From assembly GCA_964427965.1 (NCBI GenBank), contig CAYRWK010000013.1, forward strand, positions 1 through 18,640: DNA of 18,640 nt, written 5' to 3'. Shown piece by piece: positions 12,514-18,640 of this stretch; within the stretch, counting starts at the first letter, position 1, and every line of letters starts with the position of its first letter. The DNA comes from CAYRWK01 sp964427965 (GTDB taxonomy: Bacteria > Patescibacteriota > WWE3 > UBA101185 > UBA10185). Position numbers and translations under genes: made by a program. Under the pieces are notes generated by a model, which had not been told where the DNA came from, did not search any database, and worked only from the letters and a program-made list of their open reading frames with translations.

Positions 12514-13446
12514 ATGAAAAAACTTCTTCTAATAGACACATTTAACTTTTTACACCGCGCGTATCACGCACTACCTCAAAGCTTTAGAGACGACAAAGGA
12601 GAACCTGTTAATGCTGTTTACGGGGTGACTTCTATGTTGATCAATATTTTAAGTCAAATCAAGCCCGACTATGCAGTTGCGGCGCTTGACGGCATTAAAC
12701 CAACCTTTAGAGTAGAAAACTTTACTGCCTACAAAGCACACAGAAAACCCATGGAGGAAAATTTATCTTCTCAAATTCCTAAAGTTTTTGAAATCTTAGA
12801 TGCCTTTGGCATTAAAAGTGTTGTTATTGACGGCTACGAAGCAGACGATGTGATTGGTACTTTTGCAGTGAAAAACGCAAGTGAAAGCGTTCAGGTGGTT
12901 GTGGTTTCAAACGATAGAGATATGTGGCAGTTATTAAATAAAGATGTAGTAGCCATGGTTCCTTCTACAACGGGCAGTGCAGAGTGGGTTGGTCCAAATG
13001 AGGTCTATACCCGAATGGGTATAAAACCCGATCAAATCCCTGACTACAAAGGTTTAAGAGGGGATCCCAGCGATAATATCCCGGGAGTCCATGGGGTAGG
13101 TGAAAAGACGGCCTTAAAACTTATTCAAGAATTTGGTGGTGTAGAGGAAATTTATAAAAACATCTCTAAAGTGACTCCGGAGTCTTTAAAAGAAAAATTG
13201 GTAAACAATGCAGAAGAAGCGGTGATGAGCAAGCAGTTAGCAACTATTATTACCGATGTTCCCGTTACGGTAAGTTTAGAAGAATGCGAATTTAAAGGTT
13301 TTGATAAAATCGAAGTTAAGGAAGTTCTGGAAAAATATCATTTTAAATCTTTAATAAAACGCTTGGGGTTTGAGGTTGCGGATGACAAAGGAAATAAGGG
13401 TAAAAAAACTACCGAGGTTTTGGAAAATCAAACCGCTCTATTTTAA
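12514..13446 (+). CDS. Stand-alone 5'-3' exonuclease (PolA N-domain/FEN type)
   Basis: A 310-aa flap endonuclease/5'-3' exonuclease, corresponding to the N-terminal domain of DNA polymerase I without the polymerase. It would remove RNA primers and flaps in replication and repair. Metal-binding acidic residues lie in the expected order: Asp8 (LLIDTFNFLHRAYHALP), Asp59, the GYEADDVIG cluster (109-112), SNDRDMWQL (Asp134, Asp136), and GLRGDPSDNIPGVHGVGEKTA (Asp184, Asp187). The last motif also begins the helix-hairpin-helix DNA grip. The C-terminus ends in a Lys-rich stretch and NQTALF. That ending could be a sliding-clamp-binding tail (inference: QxxLF-like). nth follows after 2 nt, so the two are co-transcribed. 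Confidence 0.93.
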   Translation: MKKLLLIDTFNFLHRAYHALPQSFRDDKGEPVNAVYGVTSMLINILSQIKPDYAVAALDGIKPTFRVENFTAYKAHRKPMEENLSSQIPKVFEILDAFGIKSVVIDGYEADDVIGTFAVKNASESVQVVVVSNDRDMWQLLNKDVVAMVPSTTGSAEWVGPNEVYTRMGIKPDQIPDYKGLRGDPSDNIPGVHGVGEKTALKLIQEFGGVEEIYKNISKVTPESLKEKLVNNAEEAVMSKQLATIITDVPVTVSLEECEFKGFDKIEVKEVLEKYHFKSLIKRLGFEVADDKGNKGKKTTEVLENQTALF

Positions 13447-13448
13447 TT

Positions 13449-14084
13449 ATGGCTACACAAACTCAAGCTATTGCAATAGCTAAAACTTTACAACAAGCTT
13501 ATCCCAAACCGGTAACTGAGCTTAATTTTGTAAATCCTATGCAGTTAGCAGTAGCCGTGATGCTTTCTGCCCAAACAACCGATAAGAAAGTTAATCAAAT
13601 TACCCAAAAGCTTTTTACTAAATACAAAACATGGCAGGACTTTGCTGAGGCGGATTTAAAAACTCTGCAAGCGGATATTAGAGGTGTTAACTTTCACTTA
13701 GGAAAAGCTGAAAGATTAATTAAAGCCGGAAAAGTTATGCTAAGCGGGTTTGGTGGGGAGTTGCCAAAAACCATTCCTGAATTAATAAAAATCCCCGGGG
13801 TTGCTCGAAAAACCGCCAATGTTATCTTAAACGAGGTTTGGGATATTGCAGAAGGTATTGTGGTAGACACTCACATAACCCGTGTGTCAAACAGACTTGG
13901 TTTAACAACTAATCAAGATGCTGTAAAAATAGAAAAAGATTTAATGGCACTCTTGCCTAAAGAATATTGGAGAAACTACTCGGGAGCAGTGGTATTACTG
14001 GGTAGATATATTTGTACTGCTAAGAAAGTAAAATGTGAAGAATGTCCGCTAAACAAACTGTGTCCAAGTGCTTTTAAAGTTTAG
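13449..14084 (+). CDS. nth: Endonuclease III, Fe-S base-excision DNA glycosylase
   Basis: A 211-aa DNA glycosylase/AP lyase for oxidised pyrimidines. It contains AVAVMLSAQTTDKKVN near the N-terminus, the helix-hairpin-helix LIKIPGVARKTANVIL with the lyase Lys121, and catalytic Asp140 in VVDTHITRVSNRLG. The C-terminal cluster ligands Cys189-x6-Cys196-x2-Cys199-x5-Cys205 bind [4Fe-4S]. Length is typical. It follows the 5'-3' exonuclease by 2 nt, a sensible repair operon (base removal plus flap processing). Its stop overlaps the stop of the convergent DsbA-like gene by 4 nt, so no terminator fits between them. Confidence 0.97.
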   Translation: MATQTQAIAIAKTLQQAYPKPVTELNFVNPMQLAVAVMLSAQTTDKKVNQITQKLFTKYKTWQDFAEADLKTLQADIRGVNFHLGKAERLIKAGKVMLSGFGGELPKTIPELIKIPGVARKTANVILNEVWDIAEGIVVDTHITRVSNRLGLTTNQDAVKIEKDLMALLPKEYWRNYSGAVVLLGRYICTAKKVKCEECPLNKLCPSAFKV

Positions 14085-15070
14085 GGGTAAACTGTTACAG
14101 AGCCCTTTTTACCTGAAGCTTTTTCAGAAAATCCCCAAAATCCTGTATTTGTCATCTTAAGCTCAAAACCTTGATTTGATTCTAAAGGTTTTTCCAAGCC
14201 CAACCCTTGATAGTCCAACTTATCCTGAACAAACGTAATCGAAGAAGTTGTTTTATTAATAATTTTTATATACGAATTTTTTTGTACAGTGACTAGGTCG
14301 GGGCTAAACCCGGATGCTGTGTAAGCAATCTCAACAGCGGTTATATTGCCGGTGGAAGTGTCAGTATTAGTGTCGGGTGTTTCGGTGGTTTGAGTACTTT
14401 GGTTAATATCCTTAATACTTCCTTCTGTAAATGAATTGGTTATCGCTGTTCTAATTTGTGTCTCTAAGTCCTGTAGTGTAGAAAACTGCATCAACTTACC
14501 ATTTAAATAAAAAGATGGGGTACCGGGAAGGTTGAGTTTTAGTGCAGTCTTTACATCGCTATTAACTATGGACGCATATGTGTTTTTATCTAGGGCTGTT
14601 TTAAGTTTTTCTGAATCGAGTCCTAAATCTGTTGAATATTTAACTAAACTTTCCTCATCAAGTTTCTCATTATTTGCAAAAAGCATATCGACATATTCCC
14701 AAAACTTACCTTGCTCACCTGCGGCCTGTGCCGCTTCCGCTGCTTTTTTTGCTGATGGGTGTTGGGGAAGTGGGAAGTGCCTAAAAGCAATTAGAAGTTG
14801 GTTTGGAAAAGACTCATACAAAGATTTAAGAACAGGTTGAGCCTCTTTACAAAACGGACATTGAAAATCTGAAAACTCCACTATAGTAATTGGGGCACCA
14901 ACATTACCTAAAGTATACGTATGTGTAGTTATTAACTCGTCTTGAGCTTGATTGAGTGTCGGATCATTGGTTGAAGGGTTATTCTGACTAATAACAATGA
15001 TACCAACAAATATTAGTAAAGTAACAACTCCAATTATTAATACAGGCAAATTACGTTTTATAAGATTCAT
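14081..15070 (-). CDS. Membrane-anchored DsbA-like thioredoxin fused to a cupredoxin-like domain
   Basis: A 329-aa protein. The N-terminal membrane anchor (about 8-28, LPVLIIGVVTLLIFVGIIVIS) places the rest outside. Residues about 50-215 are a DsbA/DsbG-type thioredoxin fold: VEFSDFQCPFC with active-site Cys71/Cys74, helical insert, and the cis-Pro loop GTPSF (Pro185). A Thr/Asn-rich linker (about 222-242) leads to a C-terminal cupredoxin-like beta domain (about 243-329, ASGFSPDLVTVQKNSYIKIIN to WGFSEKASGKKGSVTVYP). The usual copper ligands (His, Cys, His, Met) are absent, so metal binding is unlikely. It would act as an extracytoplasmic disulfide oxidase or isomerase. The ATG at 15070 is chosen because a TATAAT ends 7 nt before it. 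A longer TTG start would overlap that promoter. Confidence 0.9.
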   Translation of the reverse strand: MNLIKRNLPVLIIGVVTLLIFVGIIVISQNNPSTNDPTLNQAQDELITTHTYTLGNVGAPITIVEFSDFQCPFCKEAQPVLKSLYESFPNQLLIAFRHFPLPQHPSAKKAAEAAQAAGEQGKFWEYVDMLFANNEKLDEESLVKYSTDLGLDSEKLKTALDKNTYASIVNSDVKTALKLNLPGTPSFYLNGKLMQFSTLQDLETQIRTAITNSFTEGSIKDINQSTQTTETPDTNTDTSTGNITAVEIAYTASGFSPDLVTVQKNSYIKIINKTTSSITFVQDKLDYQGLGLEKPLESNQGFELKMTNTGFWGFSEKASGKKGSVTVYP

Positions 15071-15077
15071 ACTGTGA

Positions 15078-15083
15078 ATTATA
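15078..15083 (-). promoter_or_regulatory. -10 box of the DsbA-like gene, leaderless
   Basis: A perfect TATAAT on the minus strand ends 7 nt before the ATG at 15070. It lies in the 33-nt gap after the aldolase gene, so this gene can be transcribed apart from the carbon-metabolism operon. Confidence 0.6.
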
Positions 15084-15103
15084 CAATGCAAAAGATACTA
15101 TGG

Positions 15104-15964
15104 TTAGATTTTGTTTGCACTGCCAAAAAGTTTAATTTTGGCTTCAACTACTTTGGATACTTCCTCAATTGCCGGAGTAGAAAGTTTATAAAAAGCAACC
15201 TCCGAACTTTCATTTAAAGTTTTTTGCAAAGTATTTTTAAAAGCCACTCTCATTTCTGAATTAACATTAACCTTAACAATACCCAAATTTATCGCCTGTT
15301 TAACCTCGTTGTCATCAATGCCCGACCCGCCGTGTAAAGATAAAAAGGTTTCAGGTAGGGTGTGAAAAATAGTTTGCAAAAGCTCCATATTCAGGTGTTT
15401 GTGTTCTGCATACAATCCGTGGAGATTGCCAATAAACGACGCAAACGTATCTACCCCCGTTTTTGCCACAAACTTCAAAGCTTGTTCGGGGTCAGTGTAG
15501 TGACTTTTTTGCAAATAATCATTCGGTTTTTCTTTAGTGTGATCGCCGGAGCTACCTTCAATATGATCAATTTCGCCTTCGACTAAAACGCCATGATCGT
15601 GGGCATATTTCACAACTTCTTTTGCAACTTTAATGTTTTCCTCAAATGGCAATTTACTGCCGTCAAAATGCACATAGTCAAAGCCGGCATCCACTGCCTG
15701 TTTGCATTCTTCAAAAGATGAAGCGTGGTCTAAATTTAAAATAATGGGAATATTAAGTTCAGTTTTATATATACGAACCACTGCCGCCAGTTCTTTTTTA
15801 CCAAAATAGTTAGCTTCCCCCTCCGATGACTCAATAATAATGGGGGAGTTAAGCTTTTTGGCGGCAGTTGTAATTGCCTTTAAAGTTTCTAAGTTGCAGG
15901 CGTTAAAAGCTCCAAGAGCATAACCTTCTTTTTTTGCTTTAGTTAATATTTCTTTAGCCGTCAT
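15104..15964 (-). CDS. Class II fructose-bisphosphate aldolase family protein
   Basis: A 286-aa Zn-dependent aldolase (FbaA/GatY/KbaY family) that would cleave or form fructose 1,6-bisphosphate or a related ketose bisphosphate. Visible are the N-terminal GYALGAFNACNLETLKAI, catalytic Asp79 and Zn ligand His80 in LNLDHASSFEEC, the VEGEIDHIEGSSGD loop, Zn ligands His182 (IGNLHGLY) and His211 (SLHGGSGI), and the phosphate-binding KVNVNSEMR. Length suits the short FbaA/GatY group. Its start overlaps the PfkB-kinase stop by 4 nt (ATGA), showing tight coupling. The gene order transketolase-kinase-aldolase supports a glycolytic/pentose role over a tagatose pathway, but substrate choice cannot be proven here. 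Confidence 0.93.
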   Translation of the reverse strand: MTAKEILTKAKKEGYALGAFNACNLETLKAITTAAKKLNSPIIIESSEGEANYFGKKELAAVVRIYKTELNIPIILNLDHASSFEECKQAVDAGFDYVHFDGSKLPFEENIKVAKEVVKYAHDHGVLVEGEIDHIEGSSGDHTKEKPNDYLQKSHYTDPEQALKFVAKTGVDTFASFIGNLHGLYAEHKHLNMELLQTIFHTLPETFLSLHGGSGIDDNEVKQAINLGIVKVNVNSEMRVAFKNTLQKTLNESSEVAFYKLSTPAIEEVSKVVEAKIKLFGSANKI

Positions 15965-16908
15965 ATATTTTTTGTATTTTTAACCAACTCCTCAATTTCT
16001 TTTTTAGTTCTAAGTCCATGTATTGCACCAACTTCTCTAACCACCCCGCTTGAGTTAATACTGCCCCAAATTAAAGCTTGTTTCAATGGTTTTTCGTAAT
16101 GAATGGCCGCTAAAAACCCGCTGGAAAAAGCGTCTCCGGCTCCTGTTTTATCTACCACAACTTTATCTTCCAAAAAGGTTGGAATTTGAATTAACTTATC
16201 GCCGTCATAAGCACTTGCACCTCTTGAGCCGTCGGTTATTACCGTAAGCTTAGGTCCCAATTCTTGAAGCTTCTTATGTAGTTCTTCCAAAGTGCCGTTT
16301 CCAACCAAACCAATACTTTCCTCTTTATTTAAAAACAATATGTGACTTACAGCCAAAAAATTCTTAATTGATTCAAGGCCGGCTCTAATATGATAGGTTC
16401 CCGGGTTAAAAGCCACACCAACTGAAGGATTACCTTTAACATACTTAACTAACTCTTGTTGAAACTGCTCAAAGTCTTTACCTATTGAGGAGTAATACAG
16501 CCATCTTGGGTTTGGCCACGGCTGCACTTTGTGCTCTCGTTTTTCATGATAAATAAAAATGGTGCGATCTTTTTTATAGACAACAATAGGGTGAACATCG
16601 GTTAAGGTTCCTTTGTTTTTTATTATGTATGAAGTGTTAACGCCGGCTTTTTTAAGTTCTTTTGTGATTCTCTCTGCGTTGGCGTCATCTCCGATTTCAG
16701 AATAAACGGCTGTTTTTAAACCAAGCAAGTTTGTTCCTACCGCAACATTTACAGCATTACCTGCAATAGAAGTGCTAAACTCTTCCACCGGTACTTTTGT
16801 ACCGTGCAAAAAACAAATTTCAGCACCTTCTTCAATGGCGGCGCCATCTTCCACCCTTAAATATTCGTCTATGCAGGAGTCTCCGATTGTTAAAATATCA
16901 AGTGCCAT
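15961..16908 (-). CDS. PfkB/ribokinase-family sugar kinase
   Basis: A 315-aa carbohydrate kinase of the PfkB family. The N-terminal family motif is seen as SIAGNAVNVAVGTNLLGL, with IGDDANAER following. The C-terminal signature is DKTGAGDAFSSGFLAA with catalytic base Asp259 and the anion hole GAGD; the ATP-site region is ITDGSRGASAYDG. Length is typical. The actual substrate (fructose 6-phosphate, fructose, ribose or other) is not readable from sequence. Its neighbour, the class II aldolase, overlaps by 4 nt and the transketolase C subunit precedes it by 3 nt, so a phosphofructokinase-like role is attractive (inference). A GAGGA Shine-Dalgarno about 10 nt upstream supports the start. Confidence 0.93.
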   Translation of the reverse strand: MALDILTIGDSCIDEYLRVEDGAAIEEGAEICFLHGTKVPVEEFSTSIAGNAVNVAVGTNLLGLKTAVYSEIGDDANAERITKELKKAGVNTSYIIKNKGTLTDVHPIVVYKKDRTIFIYHEKREHKVQPWPNPRWLYYSSIGKDFEQFQQELVKYVKGNPSVGVAFNPGTYHIRAGLESIKNFLAVSHILFLNKEESIGLVGNGTLEELHKKLQELGPKLTVITDGSRGASAYDGDKLIQIPTFLEDKVVVDKTGAGDAFSSGFLAAIHYEKPLKQALIWGSINSSGVVREVGAIHGLRTKKEIEELVKNTKNI

Positions 16909-16911
16909 TGT

Positions 16912-17856
16912 TTAAGATTCCTCGACAAAATTTTTTATACTTTGAGCCAGTTTTTTGGAACTTAGCCCGTGTTTGTCCATTAGTTCCTCATAACTACCTG
17001 ATTCTCCAAAACTATCATTTATCCCAAGTCTTTTAACTTTAGTAGGAAGTTTCTCTGACAGAAGTTCACATACAGCTCCCCCGAGACCTCCGGATATTTG
17101 GTGTTCTTCTACAGTTATAACCCGTTTAGTCTTTTGAGCTGATTTAAGTAGAGTCTCTTCGTCCAAGGGTTTTATAGTTGAGCAGTTAATTACCTCGCAA
17201 CTGACTTGTGTACCAAGGCCAGATACTGCTTCCATCACGTTAGCTCCAACAGGTCCGCAAAAGACTATTGTTACGTTACTACCTTCGTTAATTACTTGGG
17301 CTTTACCAACTGCAAAAGTAGAATTTTCCTTAGTCACAAAAGGTGTAGCGTCTCTGGACAATCTTATATACACCGGACCATTTATTTTTACAGCCTCTAA
17401 AATTGCTTTTTTTGTTTCGTAATAATCGGAGGGAGCAATAACAGTCGTGCTTGGTAAAACACGCATTAAGGCAATATCTTCTAAAGCCTGGTGAGTTGCT
17501 CCGTCTCTTGCCGCAGAAAGACCGGCGTGTGTACCAATTATTTTTACATTAGCTTTTGGATCACAAATTGATGTTCTGATTTGAGCAAAGTTTCCACCGG
17601 GGGAAAAGACTGAATATGAAACCATAAAAGGGATTTTGCCACTAAGAGCAAGTCCGGAAGATACACCTGCCATATTTTGTTCAGCTACACCTACTTGAAA
17701 AAATCTTCCGGGGTAAGCTTGTTCAAATTTATCAACCCTGCAAGACTCCGCAAGGTCTGCGGAGAGTACTACAACGTTTGGATTGGTTTTTGCGATTTCG
17801 ACAATTGCCTCTCCAAACCCATCTCTAAGTGATTTAAGCAGGGCAGTATCAACCAT
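16912..17856 (-). CDS. Transketolase, C-terminal subunit
   Basis: A 314-aa protein covering the pyrimidine-binding and C-terminal domains of transketolase. The ThDP-activating Glu59 is in VGVAEQNMAGVSSG. The loop GTHAGLSAARDGATHQALEDIALMR includes the substrate-binding His residues (about 110 and 122). PVYIRLSRDATP and the C-terminal VEEHQISGGLGGAVCELL complete the family pattern. It must pair with the N-terminal subunit, which is encoded just upstream (ending at 18395) as a separate gene. Two-gene transketolases occur in archaea and many bacteria. A membrane-protein gene is interposed between the halves. It moves two-carbon ketol units in the non-oxidative pentose phosphate pathway. Confidence 0.95.
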   Translation of the reverse strand: MVDTALLKSLRDGFGEAIVEIAKTNPNVVVLSADLAESCRVDKFEQAYPGRFFQVGVAEQNMAGVSSGLALSGKIPFMVSYSVFSPGGNFAQIRTSICDPKANVKIIGTHAGLSAARDGATHQALEDIALMRVLPSTTVIAPSDYYETKKAILEAVKINGPVYIRLSRDATPFVTKENSTFAVGKAQVINEGSNVTIVFCGPVGANVMEAVSGLGTQVSCEVINCSTIKPLDEETLLKSAQKTKRVITVEEHQISGGLGGAVCELLSEKLPTKVKRLGINDSFGESGSYEELMDKHGLSSKKLAQSIKNFVEES

Positions 17857-17859
17857 CTT

Positions 17860-18402
17860 TTACTCATTTTCGCACTCGGCTTGAATTTCCTTGATTAGCT
17901 CGTAATCAATTGCAAAGTCAGTTTTACTGATTGCAACAAGGTCAGCTACGATGTTTAGCTGGGGATTGACCGGGCATTTTTCATTAGGAACTTCTTGCTT
18001 GATTGAGGCCAAAAGCTTCTTGTCTTCTTTATCTTCGTATAGTTTTCTGACCTTAAGGCTTGTTCCGGTGTTATTTAATGTTTTTGTTGAAACTCCAATC
18101 AGATACTCTTTCTCAAAGTCAATCTTTTCAGGAAGTGTTGTGATGCCTGTTGGGTCTATGGTTTTTAAGAAGGTTTCCAGTTCAGCTTGGGTCTTAATTA
18201 ACATTCTTTGTTTATCAATGACTTGGTTGGTATTAATTACAGTTGGAAAGCCATCAAGCCTTCTTACTTGAGGTTCCCGATTAAATATCTTTGAAAGATC
18301 AATATCGTCTTTCATTAAAAAGTAACCTGCGCCTAAAATAAGTAAAACAATTATGATGATAGGCAAGAGACTGATATTTAGGGTAGTGGATTTTTTATTC
18401 AT
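17860..18402 (-). CDS. Membrane-anchored protein, possibly PrcB_C-like
   Basis: A 180-aa protein with one N-terminal membrane helix (about 10-30, SLLPIIIIVLLILGAGYFLM) and a domain predicted to be outside. From about 65 to 178 the pattern IKTQAELETFLKTI, KIDFEKEYLIGVSTKTLNNTGTSLKVRKL, and a late DLVAISK resembles the PrcB C-terminal (protease-complex-associated) beta domain, but the match is by eye and weak. It overlaps the transketolase N-subunit stop by 8 nt and ends 3 nt before the transketolase C-subunit start, so it is firmly inside the operon. A role in carbon metabolism is not implied by its sequence. Confidence 0.75.
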   Translation of the reverse strand: MNKKSTTLNISLLPIIIIVLLILGAGYFLMKDDIDLSKIFNREPQVRRLDGFPTVINTNQVIDKQRMLIKTQAELETFLKTIDPTGITTLPEKIDFEKEYLIGVSTKTLNNTGTSLKVRKLYEDKEDKKLLASIKQEVPNEKCPVNPQLNIVADLVAISKTDFAIDYELIKEIQAECENE

Positions 18403-18640
18403 ACTCGCTTTCTATCTGGCCTTCAAGGCTTCTTAATTGCTTTAAAGCTTCTTTGGCTTCTAAAGCATTAGGTGCCTTTCCGTGCCATGCAAATTTGTAC
18501 TGCATAAATTTTACACTTTTTCCAGGAATTGTGTGAGCGATAATTACCGTAGGTCTTTGGCTCACGGATTTTGCCATATTACAGGCGTTAATTATTTCTT
18601 CAATATTATGGCCATCTATTTCTATAACATACCAATTAAA
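18395..18640 (-). CDS. Transketolase, N-terminal subunit (3' part only)
   Basis: The last 81 residues of the ThDP-binding N-terminal transketolase subunit; the frame is open to the window edge. Readable are WYVIEIDGHNIEEI, where the family has the GHD/N element, RPTVIIAHTIPGKSVKFMQ, corresponding to the TxKGKGV region, and FAWHGKAPNALEAKEALKQL, the conserved WHG region. It works as a heteromer with the C subunit encoded at 16912-17856. An internal ATG at 18577 is not the real start, since conserved sequence continues upstream. The operon promoter must lie outside the window. Confidence 0.95.
   Translation of the reverse strand, partial: FNWYVIEIDGHNIEEIINACNMAKSVSQRPTVIIAHTIPGKSVKFMQYKFAWHGKAPNALEAKEALKQLRSLEGQIESEYE

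Noticed and set aside
15071..15091. TTG start adding seven residues to the DsbA-like protein
   Set aside because: It would put the perfect TATAAT inside the coding region. The ATG at 15070 gives a normal signal-anchor start.
1..18640. Alternative genetic code (UGA as Gly)
   Set aside because: Genes end properly at TGA, for example PfkB at the ATGA overlap with the aldolase, and no conserved protein needs TGA read-through.
1..18640. CRISPR array, insertion sequence or rRNA
   Set aside because: No regularly spaced repeats, no transposase and no rRNA-like sequence were seen on either strand.

Overview
This is an AT-rich, densely packed bacterial segment. The closest fit I can argue is a Candidate Phyla Radiation (Patescibacteria) genome. 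The reasons are very compact housekeeping proteins, a half-length SufD, transketolase split into two genes, a stand-alone 5'-3' exonuclease, a PfkB kinase/class II aldolase pair, and several small orphan proteins. TGA behaves as a stop (for example in the PfkB/aldolase ATGA overlap), so this is the standard bacterial code and not code 25. The phylum assignment is inference.

Layout. (1) Positions 1-3504, plus strand: an iron-sulfur operon with the sufB 3' end, a mini-sufD, sufS, sufU, a DUF1858-type di-Cys protein, a three-Cys ferredoxin and a short HPF/RaiA ribosome-hibernation factor. It is tightly spaced and has Shine-Dalgarno sites on several internal genes. (2) 3567-3642: a tRNA whose anticodon reads UAU (Ile, AUA codon), unusual for bacteria. 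(3) 3703-8464: an accessory block with an unrecognised 417-aa soluble protein, a membrane-anchored Cys-containing protein, a HEPN/MNT pair whose HEPN half lacks its N-terminal part, a Xer-like tyrosine recombinase with two altered catalytic positions, an FtsB/DivIC-like division protein and a protein with faint FHA-like motifs. (4) 8529-8740: an initiator tRNA and a second CAU tRNA, both with altered T-loops. (5) 8776-14084, plus strand: trpS, ftsH, a DUF3800 protein closed by a clear hairpin terminator, a PolA-type 5'-3' exonuclease and nth. (6) 14081-18640, minus strand: a carbon-metabolism operon read right to left (transketolase N half, partial; a membrane protein; transketolase C half; PfkB kinase; class II aldolase). 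It is followed by a separately promoted, membrane-anchored DsbA-cupredoxin fusion.

The operon in region 6 would link the non-oxidative pentose phosphate pathway to glycolysis. Region 1 would supply Fe-S clusters, which Nth needs.

The most general observation is regulatory. At least seven genes (5033, 7472, 8776, 9831, 11729, 12514 and the minus-strand gene starting at 15070) have a TATAAT-like box ending only 6-11 nt before the ATG, which predicts leaderless mRNAs. Genes inside operons tend to carry Shine-Dalgarno sites instead. I found no CRISPR array, rRNA, insertion sequence or complete novel defence system. No gene-free stretch exceeds 300 bases.
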